This document shows positions 8,882-16,916 of a stretch of 64,000 nt of DNA, in pieces. The DNA is taken from contig NZ_LMMP01000045.1 of NCBI RefSeq assembly GCF_001422815.1, positions 227,765 to 291,764 on the forward strand. The letters run 5' to 3'. The DNA comes from Methylobacterium sp. Leaf91 (GTDB lineage Bacteria; Pseudomonadota; Alphaproteobacteria; Rhizobiales; Beijerinckiaceae). Positions within the stretch are counted from its first letter, which is position 1; each line of letters starts with the position of its first letter. Below the pieces are notes generated by a model. The model was not told the DNA's origin, did no database searches, and was given only the letters and a program-made list of their open reading frames with translations. The position numbers were made by a program, and so were the translations under genes.

Positions 8882-9799
8882 TTATTGGCAGAGGCGATGT
8901 CCCGCATTCCTCTCGCGTTCGTCGAGATGGAGGTGGTTGCCGTGGGAGGCATCCGACCCCGGCCCGAGCACGGTGCGGAAGAAGGCGCAGGCCTTGGCCC
9001 GGGTCGCGGCCTGGAACGTCGCCTCCGGCGCACCGTCGAGGCCGGCGCCCACCTGGATCGGTGCCCGTCCTTCGAAGCCGTAGCCCATGATGTCCACGCC
9101 GTTGGCGAAGCTGTGCTCGCTGAGCTTGGCGTCGGGATCGTGGTTCTGGCCGCGACACTCGTAGGACGTGCCGATGGAGAGGCTCCGGAGGGGCGCCTTC
9201 AGGATGCGCTCCGAGGCTTCCTGGGCCTCCGTGGTCCAGCGCGCCAGGGCTTCGGCGGTGTTGCAGACCAGGGTCGCGGGCGGGGTGAGCGTCACCTCGC
9301 CGGTCAGACGGCTGAGCTTCAGCGGCTTCTCCGCGCCGCATTGGCCGTTCGAGATCGGCGGCAGCGCCTCGAAGACCGCCCCCAGCCGTTCGAGGCGTTT
9401 GCGACAGGCGGTATCGTCGAGGGGGGCGACCGTCAGCGTCAGGGCGGGCGTGGAGGCCGGCGGCGTCGAGAGTTCGGCCGGGCGCGGTGGTGGCGCCGGC
9501 ATTTCCGAGGCCGGGCCCGTCTCCGGCGCGGCCGGTGCAGGGGGCGTGAGTTCGGCCGGGCGTTCGGGCGGGGTCGGAGCGTCCGGCAGGGGCGGGACCG
9601 TCGCGGATGTCGGCGCGGACTCGGGCTTCAGCTCGGCGGGCCGAACCGGCGGCTCCGGCATCGACGCGGGCGGAGGGGCCGACTTTTCCTCGGCGGCCAG
9701 GGCCAGTGGGGAGAGCGCAGCGACGCCCGCCGCGAGGCAGAGGGCGAGTGCCGTCCATGGCCGGGCGGGCAGGGGAATTCGAGCGAGGGCGGCCTTCAT
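8882..9799 (-). CDS. Extensin-like family protein, exported
   Basis: A 305-residue protein with an N-terminal signal (residues 1-36). A ~90-residue Pro/Ala-rich linker has recurring PPxRPAEL units. The C-terminal domain (~130-305) is of the extensin-like_C type: it starts CRKRLERLGAVF, contains CNTAEAL, SYECRG and HSFANGVDIMGY, and ends with SHGNHLHLD. The conserved cysteines and histidines are present. The biochemical role of this family in bacteria is not established; an envelope role is inferred from the signal, the linker and the neighbouring L,D-transpeptidase. Confidence 0.85.
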   Translation of the reverse strand: MKAALARIPLPARPWTALALCLAAGVAALSPLALAAEEKSAPPPASMPEPPVRPAELKPESAPTSATVPPLPDAPTPPERPAELTPPAPAAPETGPASEMPAPPPRPAELSTPPASTPALTLTVAPLDDTACRKRLERLGAVFEALPPISNGQCGAEKPLKLSRLTGEVTLTPPATLVCNTAEALARWTTEAQEASERILKAPLRSLSIGTSYECRGQNHDPDAKLSEHSFANGVDIMGYGFEGRAPIQVGAGLDGAPEATFQAATRAKACAFFRTVLGPGSDASHGNHLHLDERERNAGHRLCQ

Positions 9800-9841
9800 G
9801 TCGTCCTCGATCCCATCGTCACCGTTGCGTCACCGCGAAAC

Positions 9842-9860
9842 CGGCCCCGCCATGGGGCCG
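9842..9860. terminator. Small GC hairpin after the membrane-protein gene
   Basis: A perfect 7-bp stem, CGGCCCC-GCCAT-GGGGCCG, lies 18 bases beyond the stop of the small membrane-protein gene. There is no T-run, so termination is only a possibility. Confidence 0.3.
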
Positions 9861-9877
9861 ATCCGGAGGCGCGGTTG

Positions 9878-10069
9878 TCAGCCTTCCGAGCGGGCGGCGA
9901 GCCGGCTCGCGCCGTAGGACAGAATCCCGGCGATGGCGAACAGGGCGACGAAGGTCTTCACCGTGGCGGAGAACAGCGCCGGCTCGATCCCGGTATCGGT
10001 GTAGAGCAGGAGGCCGATGGCGGAGATCGGGAGGAGCAGGACGATCAGGACGGGACCCAGCGGGTTCAT
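9878..10069 (-). CDS. Small two-helix membrane protein
   Basis: A 63-residue protein with two hydrophobic helices (about 5-22 and 34-53) and a short charged tail ending SRLAARSEG. The ATG chosen begins MNPLGPVLI; upstream in-frame residues are Pro/Arg-rich and unlikely to be translated. No family is recognised. It lies between the extensin-like gene and the two-component operon on the same strand, about 120 bases after the kinase stop, so it could be the last gene of that transcript. Confidence 0.55.
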   Translation of the reverse strand: MNPLGPVLIVLLLPISAIGLLLYTDTGIEPALFSATVKTFVALFAIAGILSYGASRLAARSEG

Positions 10070-10191
10070 GGCGTACTCGCGTGTATCGGGACCGGGGTTC
10101 GGCCCTTCTCTTGAAAGCGGCACCGGTCATAGCATTGGACTGCGCCCGAGGGGACACCCCGAACGCAACAAAATTCACAGGCGCTCCACCA

Positions 10192-11598
10192 TCACGCCGG
10201 GATGCGGACGGTGGCACGCAATCCCCCCAGCGGACTGTCATGAAGGGCGACGTCGCCGCCATGGGCGCGGGCGATGTCGCGGGCGATGGCGAGGCCGAGG
10301 CCCGACCCGCCGGCATCCTGGCGCGCATCGTCGAGGCGGACGAAGGGCTTGAACACCTCTTCGCGGCTCTCGGGAGGGATGCCGGGGCCGTCATCGTCGA
10401 TGGAGACGACGAAGGAGCGTGCCTCCGTGCGGCCCCGGATCGCCACCGTCTCGCCGTAGCGGGCGGCGTTGGCGGCGAGGTTGAACAGGCAGCGGCGGAA
10501 CGCGTCCGGCCGCAGCGTCACCATGGCGCGGCCGTCGAACTCCACCTCGGCCACATGGGCGCCGAGACGTTCCACGTCGGTGCGCAGGTCGTCCAGCATC
10601 GCCCGCATGTCGGTGGACACGGCGGCCTCGCCGGAATCGCCGCGCGCGAAGGCGAGGTAGGCCTCCAGCATCCGGCTCATCTCGTCGACGTCGCGCTGGA
10701 GGTCTTCTACCTCCGAGGTCTGCTCCACCAGGGCGAGCGACAGCTTGAACCGCGTGATGATGGTGCGAAGGTCGTGGCTGACGCCGTTGAGCATGGTCGT
10801 GCGCTGTTCCATCGCCCGCTCGATGCGCCGCTTCATCTCGATGAAGGCGTGGCCGGCCTGGCGCACCTCGCGGGCGCCGCGCGGCCGGAACTCGATCTCG
10901 CGGCCCTTGCCGAAACTTTCCGCCACGTCGGCCAGCCGAAGGATCGGCTTGATCTGGTTGCGCAGGAACAGGATCGCCACGCCGAGCAGGACCAGGGACG
11001 AACCGCTCATCCAGAGCAGGAAAATGTGCGAGTTCGAGGCGTAGGCCATGCTCCGCCGCGCGGTCACCCGCAGCACCCCGTCCGGGATCTCGACGCGGAT
11101 CTCGATGAGGCTGGACCGGCCCACCGTGTCGATCCAGAACGGCCGGCCGATCTGCTTGGCGAGTTCCTCCGAGAGCGTCTCGTCGAGGATGGAGAAGAAC
11201 GGGCGCGGCCCCGGCAGGGGGAGCTTCGCCCCTTTCAGGATGTCGAGGTCGAGGTTCAGCCGCGTGCCGGCGATACGGGTGAGGGTGTCGGCGTCCTTGT
11301 CCTGGGGGTAACTCTCATAGACGTCGATCATCGCCGCCACGTCGGCCGTCACGGCCGCCGAGAGACGGCGCGTCACGAGCTGCCAGTGCCGCTCCATGAA
11401 GGTGTAGGCGATGACCGATTGCAGCAGCACCACCGGCGCGATGATGATGATGAGCGAGCGGGCGTAGAGCCCCTTCGGCAGGGCGTTGCCGATGGCGCGC
11501 GCGAGCCTCTTCCACATCCGGCGCGGATGCGGTCTCGCGCGCCAGGCGGCGGCGGTGCTGGTTCTGATCCGCGACAGGTTCAGGCCGGCGAGGGCCAT
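10192..11598 (-). CDS. EnvZ-like sensor histidine kinase
   Basis: A 468-residue membrane kinase. TM1 (48-67) and TM2 (191-212) enclose a periplasmic sensor of about 120 residues. A HAMP linker follows, then the dimerisation domain with phospho-acceptor His275 in SHDLRT, and an ATP-binding domain with N-box NLAANAARYG, DDGPGIP and GGSGLGLAI. It starts 12 bases after the OmpR-type regulator gene, so the two are the cognate pair in a MarR-RR-HK operon. The ligand is unknown. Confidence 0.92.
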   Translation of the reverse strand: MALAGLNLSRIRTSTAAAWRARPHPRRMWKRLARAIGNALPKGLYARSLIIIIAPVVLLQSVIAYTFMERHWQLVTRRLSAAVTADVAAMIDVYESYPQDKDADTLTRIAGTRLNLDLDILKGAKLPLPGPRPFFSILDETLSEELAKQIGRPFWIDTVGRSSLIEIRVEIPDGVLRVTARRSMAYASNSHIFLLWMSGSSLVLLGVAILFLRNQIKPILRLADVAESFGKGREIEFRPRGAREVRQAGHAFIEMKRRIERAMEQRTTMLNGVSHDLRTIITRFKLSLALVEQTSEVEDLQRDVDEMSRMLEAYLAFARGDSGEAAVSTDMRAMLDDLRTDVERLGAHVAEVEFDGRAMVTLRPDAFRRCLFNLAANAARYGETVAIRGRTEARSFVVSIDDDGPGIPPESREEVFKPFVRLDDARQDAGGSGLGLAIARDIARAHGGDVALHDSPLGGLRATVRIPA

Positions 11599-11610
11599 GG
11601 CGGGTCCTGT

Positions 11611-12336
11611 CTAATCGATCGCGAGGCGGTAGCCGATGCCGCGGACCGTCTGGAGGAAGAGGGGATTGCCCGGATCGACCTCGGTCTTGCGGCGCAGGCG
11701 GTTGATCTGCACGTCGATGGTGCGCTCCGCGGCCAGCCCGCCATTCCCGGCCAGCACGTCGCGGTCGACATTGCCGCCCTTGGCCTCCGCCAGGATCGTC
11801 AGGATCTCGCGTTCGCGCTCGGTGATGCGGATGGTCTCCTCGTCGCGGCGCAGTTCGCCCCGGTCGATCCGGTAGGAGAACGGCCCGAACGTCACCGTGG
11901 CGATGGTGCGGTCCGATGGCGGCGCGCCGTCCGGGCGGCGCTTGATGATGTTGTTGAGGCGCAGGATCAACTCGCGCGGCTCGAAGGGCTTGGGCAGGTA
12001 ATCGTCCGCCCCGATCTCGAGCCCCATCACCCGGTCGTTGGGGTTGGAACGGGCCGTGAGCATCAGGATCGGCACCCGCGAGGTCTCGCGCACCTGCCGG
12101 GCGTAATCGAAACCGTTCTCGCCCGGCATCATCACATCGAGGACGAGGGCGTCGAAGACGAAGCTCTGTGCCCGCTGCCGGGCCTCCTCGACATTTCCGG
12201 CGGAGGTGACGCGGAAGCCCTGCTCGTAGAGATAGCGCGACAGCAATTCACGTACCCGCCGGTCGTCGTCGACCACGAGGATATGGGGCGCGTGGTCGGG
12301 AAGCTCGGCGCGGACCTTCAGTTCCGGCGATGCCAT
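11611..12336 (-). CDS. petR: OmpR-family response regulator, PetR-like
   Basis: A 241-residue DNA-binding regulator. The receiver has VVDDD (residues 21-25), probable phospho-acceptor Asp67 in LVLDVMMPGENG, and Lys in LPKPFEPRE. A winged-helix output follows, ending with the typical RTIDVQINRLRRK and TVRGIGYRL. It starts one base after the MarR gene stop, so translation is coupled. The MarR-regulator order matches PetP-PetR of Rhodobacter, and the name rests on that organisation and general similarity. The kinase gene follows immediately. Confidence 0.88.
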   Translation of the reverse strand: MASPELKVRAELPDHAPHILVVDDDRRVRELLSRYLYEQGFRVTSAGNVEEARQRAQSFVFDALVLDVMMPGENGFDYARQVRETSRVPILMLTARSNPNDRVMGLEIGADDYLPKPFEPRELILRLNNIIKRRPDGAPPSDRTIATVTFGPFSYRIDRGELRRDEETIRITEREREILTILAEAKGGNVDRDVLAGNGGLAAERTIDVQINRLRRKTEVDPGNPLFLQTVRGIGYRLAID

Positions 12337-12337
12337 G

Positions 12338-12955
12338 TCAGCGACGGCTCCGGGCGCGCCGCGCCATCAGGCTCGTCACCGCCGCGCGCTCTTCGGGTTC
12401 GATCATCGCCATGAGAAACCCCTGTGCCGCTGCAAATCCGCTCTTGTCCCGGGCGTCCTTCGGACCATCCCCCACCGGGTCCGCGATGGCGCGGGCGACC
12501 CGCCGTACCTGCACCCGCGTCAGCTCGGCCGTGAGGGTGGCGCCCGTCTCCGAACAATAGAGCAGACGCTGCCGGCGGTCGCTCCGGCCGGTCTTCTGCA
12601 CGATGTGACCCTGTTCGATCAAATCCTTGAGAACCCGGTTCAGACTCTGCTTCGTGATCCGCAGGATGTCGAGGAGTTCGGCGATGGTCAGGCCGGGATA
12701 GTGGTAGACGAAATGGAGCACCCGGTGATGCGCCCGCCCGAACCCGTATTCGGCCAGCATCCGGTCCGGGTCGCCGACGAAATCGCGGTAGGCGAAGAAG
12801 AGCAGTTCGACGAGATCGTTGGTGATGCCGTTGTCGGATACGCGCACGCCTTCGGGCGCGAGACCTGAATTCGCCAGCCCGTCATCCTCCCCGGACGGGG
12901 GTATGGGGGGCGGGCTCGTTGCCAGGGTCGATTGGCGCGTCACGTCCGGCGACAT
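12338..12955 (-). CDS. petP: MarR-family regulator, PetP-like
   Basis: A winged-helix repressor-type protein of 205 residues from the ATG; a TTG two codons earlier is also in frame. After a ~45-residue Pro/Ser tail, the MarR fold shows HRVLHFVYHYPGLTIAELL and the recognition region ITKQSLNRVLKDLIEQG, with the wing RSDRRQR. It heads the operon with the response regulator and kinase. An inverted repeat overlaps its start region, suggesting autoregulation. The PetP name is by gene order with PetR. Confidence 0.85.
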   Translation of the reverse strand: MSPDVTRQSTLATSPPPIPPSGEDDGLANSGLAPEGVRVSDNGITNDLVELLFFAYRDFVGDPDRMLAEYGFGRAHHRVLHFVYHYPGLTIAELLDILRITKQSLNRVLKDLIEQGHIVQKTGRSDRRQRLLYCSETGATLTAELTRVQVRRVARAIADPVGDGPKDARDKSGFAAAQGFLMAMIEPEERAAVTSLMARRARSRR

Positions 12956-12960
12956 CCTCA

Positions 12961-12987
12961 ATATACGTCAGTGTTGTTGACATATCT
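12961..12987. promoter_or_regulatory. Candidate operator between petP and ilvE
   Basis: An inverted repeat ATATACGTCA-7 bp-TGACATATCT, with 8 of 10 positions matching between half-sites. It lies directly at the petP start and contains a TTGACA on the plus strand pointing toward ilvE. The size fits a MarR dimer. Binding by PetP is inference. Confidence 0.5.
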
Positions 12988-13159
12988 CAGGGGCGTTGAT
13001 ACCCGTCAAGCCTCCCCGGGGCCGGCTCGCCGTAACGGCCGTCTTGCGGACCTCCGTCCCCGCGGATACTGCGCGGGGCATTGCCTGGCCATCGCGCCAA
13101 CCCGATCGATCGACCCCGCAGGCGCGACGATGCGAGCCCGCGGTTTCAAGGAATTCGTC

Positions 13160-14047
13160 ATGTCCGTGATCCCGTTCGACGAACGCGAGGGCACCATCTG
13201 GTTCGATGGCGTGCTGGTGCCGTGGCGCGAGGCCAAGATCCACGTGCTCAGCCACGGCCTGCATTACGGCTCGGCGGTGTTCGAGGGCGAGCGCGCCTAT
13301 GGCGGACGGATCTTCAAGAGCCACGAGCATGCCGAGCGCCTGCTCCGCTCGGCGCAGTATCTCGATTTCACGATTCCCTACGGCGTCGCCGAGATCGAGG
13401 CGGCCAAGGAACTCGTGCTCAAGACCAGCGGCCTCACCGACGCCTATCTGCGTCCCGTCGCCTGGCGCGGTTCGGAGATGATGGGCGTCTCGGCCCAGAA
13501 CAACACCATCCATCTCGCGGTCGCCGCCTGGGAATGGCCGAGCTATTTCGATCCCGAGACCAAGATGAAGGGCATCCGCCTCGACATGGCCGATTATCGC
13601 CGGCCCGATCCGCGGACCATCCCCTCCGCCTCGAAGGCGGCGGGCCTCTACATGATCTGCACGATCTCGAAGCACCGGGCCGAGAACAAGGGCTATGCCG
13701 ACGCCCTGATGCTCGACTGGGAGGATTACGTCGCCGAATGCACCGGCGCGAACATCTTCTTCATCAAGGACGGCGTGGTTCACACGCCGCTCGCGGACCG
13801 CTTCCTCAACGGCATCACCCGCCAGACCGTCATCGACCTCGCCCACCGGCGTGGCTTCGAGGTGATCGAACGGCGGATCAAGCCCGAGGAGATGGAGGGC
13901 TTCTCCGAGTGCTTCATCACCGGCTCCGCTGCCGAAGTGACGCCAGTCTCCGAAATCGGTCCCTACCGCTTCACGCCGGCCGCCATGACCAAGACGCTCA
14001 TGGACGATTACACCGCCGAGGTTCAGCCGAAGGCGGTGGCGGCGTAG
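13160..14047 (+). CDS. ilvE: Branched-chain amino acid aminotransferase
   Basis: A 295-residue fold-type IV PLP aminotransferase, transferring amino groups between Leu/Ile/Val and 2-oxoglutarate. The N-terminus has IWFDGVLVPWREAK and HGLHYGSAVFEGERAY. The PLP lysine is expected in SASKAAGLYM, and the phosphate-binding region includes ECTGANIFF and GITRQTVIDLA. The chosen ATG has AAGGAATTC just upstream. An ATG ten codons earlier is an alternative. It is divergent from the petP operon and shares its control region. Confidence 0.92.
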   Translation: MSVIPFDEREGTIWFDGVLVPWREAKIHVLSHGLHYGSAVFEGERAYGGRIFKSHEHAERLLRSAQYLDFTIPYGVAEIEAAKELVLKTSGLTDAYLRPVAWRGSEMMGVSAQNNTIHLAVAAWEWPSYFDPETKMKGIRLDMADYRRPDPRTIPSASKAAGLYMICTISKHRAENKGYADALMLDWEDYVAECTGANIFFIKDGVVHTPLADRFLNGITRQTVIDLAHRRGFEVIERRIKPEEMEGFSECFITGSAAEVTPVSEIGPYRFTPAAMTKTLMDDYTAEVQPKAVAA

Positions 14048-14288
14048 TTCGGACCGCACTTCGCGCGGCCACGTCGTGGGCGCTTGCGGGGACGAGGCGT
14101 GAACGACGCCTTGCCCTCGCTCACCGGGGATTCACATCGAGCTGGTCCTTCGTGACGAGGCTCGCCGTCCATCACGCAAGCGGACGCAATGGACGGTCCC
14201 GGTGTGGAAGCCTGCGGCTCCCAGACACCTGCCTGCTCGGATTTTTCAGCGGACGATCCTAACCGAAATCGAACATCCAAGCAGATTT

Positions 14289-14398
14289 CCTCATCCTGAG
14301 GTGCCCGCGTCAGCGGGCCTCGAAGGAGGCCTCCAGTGGTCACGCGATCCCTGGAAGGCTCCTGCGAGGCCGCTATGCGGCACCTCAGCAGGATGAGG
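14289..14398. repeat. Intergenic palindromic repeat, copy 2
   Basis: Same family as the copy after the ABC permeases. It sits between the convergent ends of ilvE and the GST gene. The right outer arm is diverged: CAG is inserted (ACCTCAGCAGGATGAGG) and the inner arm reads GGCCGCTATGCGGC. Confidence 0.88.
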
Positions 14399-14429
14399 CG
14401 AAGCCCTGGAAAAACAGCCCGAACAGGCC

Positions 14430-15122
14430 CTAAGCCGCGTCGCCGTATCGCGCCAGGTCTTCCGGACGCGGGACCTGTCCGCTGCGGTTCTTTACGGCCG
14501 GACGATCGGCGACCTTGCCGCGCCAGGCGTGAAGGGCGGTGAGTTCCGGAGCGATCGGCAGGCCGACGATCTCGGCGAACATCAGCCCGGCGAACAAGGT
14601 GATGTCCGGCATCGAGAAGCGCTCTCCGGCGAGAAAGGGCTGCTTCGCCAGCAGATCGTTGAAATAGGGCATGTTGGCGACGGCATAGGCGCCGCGCCGC
14701 TGCCCCCATTCTTTGGCCCCGCTCCAATCCGGCATCCGCCATGGCCGCAGCGCGCCGCCGAGGCCGGGGGTGCCGTAATGGAAATAATCGTCGACGGCAT
14801 CGATCAGCATCATCTCGGCGCGTCGCTGCATCATATGGATGATGCCTTTGTCACGCGGTGTCGTACCCGTGAGGGTCGGATGGCCGTCCAGGTTGTCGAG
14901 ATATTCCGTGATCGCCGTGGATTCGGTGATGATCGTCCCGTCATCGAGTTCGAGGACCGGGACCTTCCCGATCGGGTTCATCGCCAGGAAACCAGGGTGC
15001 TTCTGCTCGGCGGCGATGAGGTCGATACTGACGAACTCGACCCTTTCCTCCAGCCCCTTCTCGGCGAGGACGATGCGGATTCGTGCGGGGTGGGGACCCG
15101 CCTCCCGGTCGTAGATTTTCAT
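14430..15122 (-). CDS. Glutathione S-transferase family protein
   Basis: A 230-residue soluble protein. The N-terminal thioredoxin-like domain has the cis-Pro motif NPIGKVPVLELDDG and the glutathione-contact TESTAITEYLD. The C-terminal domain is helical, with MPDITLFAGLMFAE. The substrate is not predictable. The ATG reading MKIYDRE is preferred over a TTG two codons earlier. It is divergent from a TetR regulator and two near-identical inverted repeats lie between them, so it is probably the regulated target, with electrophile detoxification as the likely role. Confidence 0.88.
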   Translation of the reverse strand: MKIYDREAGPHPARIRIVLAEKGLEERVEFVSIDLIAAEQKHPGFLAMNPIGKVPVLELDDGTIITESTAITEYLDNLDGHPTLTGTTPRDKGIIHMMQRRAEMMLIDAVDDYFHYGTPGLGGALRPWRMPDWSGAKEWGQRRGAYAVANMPYFNDLLAKQPFLAGERFSMPDITLFAGLMFAEIVGLPIAPELTALHAWRGKVADRPAVKNRSGQVPRPEDLARYGDAA

Positions 15123-15133
15123 GGGCAACGCTC

Positions 15134-15155
15134 TCTATCTGCCAGTTGGTAGATA
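15134..15155. promoter_or_regulatory. TetR-type operator, GST-proximal
   Basis: TATCTGCCAG-TTGGTAGATA, a near-palindrome (8 of 10) starting 12 bases before the GST start codon. It matches the second site near the TetR gene at 16 of 20 positions. Binding there would block GST transcription or translation initiation. Confidence 0.6.
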
Positions 15156-15186
15156 CACCATGCAGGTCGATGACGACACGTCAACG

Positions 15187-15206
15187 TCTACCTGCCAATC
15201 GATAGA
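15187..15206. promoter_or_regulatory. TetR-type operator, regulator-proximal
   Basis: TCTACCTGCCAATCGATAGA, with dyad symmetry, 21 bases before the TetR start codon. The shared consensus TCTAyCTGCCArTyGrTAGA resembles the TAGACC/GGTCTA style of TetR boxes such as NemR. Autoregulation is inferred. Confidence 0.6.
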
Positions 15207-15227
15207 ATTGAGGTGTAGAAGCGGAGG

Positions 15228-15791
15228 ATGAGTGAGAGCACCCGGGAACTGATCCTGACCGCCGCAAGGCTGACCGCGCAGGCACGCGGCTATGGCGGCC
15301 TGAACTTCCGCGATCTCGCGGAGGAGGTGGGAATCAAGGCGGCGAGCATCCACTATTATTTCCCCGGCAAGGCTGCCCTGGGGGCGGCGGTGGCACGTCG
15401 CTACCGGGAAGATGCGTTCGCTGCCCTGGAGGCCCTATCGGACGCATGTCCGGATCCGGTCGCCTGTCTGCGGCGCTACCCCGACACGTTCCGCACGGCG
15501 CTCCAGAACGACAACCGAATGTGCCTCGGCAGCATGATGGCCGCCGAGCACGACGACCTGCCGGACGACGTGAAGACGGAGGTGCGAGCTTTCGCCGAGG
15601 TGAACGTGGCCTGGATCGGCAGACAGCTGACCGCCGCATCCCCGGTCACCGCCGAGACCGCCACGTCGAGAGCCTGGGCCATCTTCGCGGCCATCGCCGG
15701 CGCGCAACTTCTGGCGAGAAGCCGATCGGATCTCTCCGTCTATGATGCGGCGATCGACACTTACCGTCAGGCGGGACTTCTGCCGGGCTAG
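15228..15791 (+). CDS. TetR/AcrR-family transcriptional regulator
   Basis: A 187-residue repressor. Its N-terminal helix-turn-helix reads FRDLAEEVGIKAASIHYYF, followed by PGKAALGAAV. The C-terminal ligand domain resembles the LmrA/YxaF-like group, with a conserved NRMCLGSMM segment. A GCGGAGG site precedes the ATG. It is divergent from a GST gene with two matched operators between them. It probably represses both genes until an inducer binds; the Cys residue in NRMCLG could sense electrophiles, which is speculation. Confidence 0.88.
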   Translation: MSESTRELILTAARLTAQARGYGGLNFRDLAEEVGIKAASIHYYFPGKAALGAAVARRYREDAFAALEALSDACPDPVACLRRYPDTFRTALQNDNRMCLGSMMAAEHDDLPDDVKTEVRAFAEVNVAWIGRQLTAASPVTAETATSRAWAIFAAIAGAQLLARSRSDLSVYDAAIDTYRQAGLLPG

Positions 15792-15857
15792 AGCGCTCTC
15801 CGCCGAAGTGGATCCCGGTTCGGCGAAAAAGAGCGTGGCAAAACAAAGGCCTGGAGA
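15789..15857. repeat. Rhizobiales-type intergenic repeat
   Basis: A segment of the pattern TAGAGCGCTCTCCGCCGAAG, then GGATCCCGGTTCGGCGAA and AAAACAAAGG. It resembles a repeat family common between Rhizobiales genes. The TetR stop codon lies inside it. A CCCGACC/GGTCGGG hairpin follows at 15863-15882. The family assignment is from memory. Confidence 0.5.
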
Positions 15858-16042
15858 TGTGTCCCGACCCAACGTGGTCGGGCGCAGCTCTAGCGGGGCA
15901 CCAACGATATGGCCGCCGGTTGCCTGAACGAAGGATCGTGGCGGAGTGAGGCTTACACCCCGCATCCCGGGGTGGTCAGGGTTCGGAACTCATCGGCGAC
16001 CGCCTCGTTATGGAGAGAACAATTCATGAACGAGGTCGAGCG

Positions 16043-16288
16043 ATGACGAAGAAGCAGGCGACGGACGAGAACGAGAACCCGAAGACGGCGGGTGGCGATG
16101 CATCGAACCGGATCAAGGATCCGAGCGAATGGACCACGGGCGACGAGCCGATGACCGGCGCGCAGGCTTCCTATCTCAAGACCTTGTCGGAGGAGGCGAA
16201 ATCACCCGACTCGTTCGAGCCGGATCTGGATAAGGCCGAGGCCTCGAAACGGATCGACGCGCTGCGCAAGGAATCCGGAAAAGCTTGA
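16043..16288 (+). CDS. DUF3072 family protein
   Basis: An 81-residue hydrophilic protein. After a charged N-terminus it has the DUF3072 core DPSEWTTGDEPMTGAQASYL, followed by KTLSEEAKSPDSFEPDLDKAEAS. The function of the family is unknown. The ATG giving MTKKQATDE follows a GAGGTCGAGCG stretch; a longer start 11 codons upstream is less likely. It is monocistronic. Confidence 0.8.
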   Translation: MTKKQATDENENPKTAGGDASNRIKDPSEWTTGDEPMTGAQASYLKTLSEEAKSPDSFEPDLDKAEASKRIDALRKESGKA

Positions 16289-16628
16289 TGGACGGCAGCC
16301 CCGGTCGCGGGCTTGCGGCACGCGTTTTCGATAGGGCGAGAGCCGATCCGTCTCGTCCTGCATAGTGATGTCTAGGGCGCCTTGGGCTCGGCCCTTCGGG
16401 GCCGGGCAACCCGGTGACGCGGAATGACGATGTGAGCGGTGAAAGCGCTGGGCCGTCGCTGCCGGATCGTGGGACATCGAACCGGATGTCGAGCCCCTGC
16501 TCGCGGTGGCGGAGGGGCACGTACCCATTGGAAGTCCGACGGCGTTTCGCCGGTATTTGTTTAAACCGTCGGCAATGATTTTCGTCGTAGGAAGGCGGGC
16601 GCTGCTTCTTCAGGGATCGCCTCGCTCG
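16289..16628. other. Intergenic region before the pilin gene
   Basis: No gene is seen. It contains a 9-bp stem with a TTCG loop at 16386-16407 (GCTCGGCCC/GGGCCGGGC) lacking a T-run. AT-richer sequence around 16555-16600 could hold the pilin promoter. Confidence 0.4.
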
Positions 16629-16880
16629 ATGACGATTTCTGAAAAAAACGATGTGACATCTACGGTCGCCAAGCCGATCGCGTCCTCGGCTGGCCCTTCG
16701 TCCCGTCTTTCACGAAGCGCTTCGCGGTTCGCCCGAGATACAAGCGGGACGTCCGCGATCGAATATGCGCTGATTGCCAGCGTGATCGTCCTGGGGATCG
16801 TCACGGCGCTGCTGAATTACACCAACCGGGTCCGCGAGCTTTACGAGTCAGTCGCGCAGGCCTTCACCCGGAGTATTTGA
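16629..16880 (+). CDS. Flp-type (type IVb) pilin
   Basis: An 83-residue prepilin. A basic leader ends RFARDTSG and is followed by the hydrophobic helix TSAIEYALIASVIVLGIV, with the conserved glutamate five residues after the expected cleavage Gly, as in Flp pilins. The tail is short and polar. The start gives a leader longer than usual (about 40 residues), and an upstream extension is open. No cpa/tad assembly genes are nearby, so secretion would depend on a machine elsewhere. Confidence 0.8.
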   Translation: MTISEKNDVTSTVAKPIASSAGPSSRLSRSASRFARDTSGTSAIEYALIASVIVLGIVTALLNYTNRVRELYESVAQAFTRSI

Positions 16881-16916
16881 GCGTTCGTGCCCCGCGCGTC
16901 TCGTGCGGCGCCGGCT

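Noticed and set aside
9607..12414. A 935-codon plus-strand frame opposite the two-component operon and extensin-like gene
   Set aside because: It is antisense to several genes with clear domains. The product is a His/Arg/Glu-rich mixture without any motif, as expected when GC-rich codons are read in reverse.
16386..16407. Hairpin with TTCG loop as an intrinsic terminator of the DUF3072 gene
   Set aside because: It is about 100 bases past the stop and has no T-run; termination is not supported.
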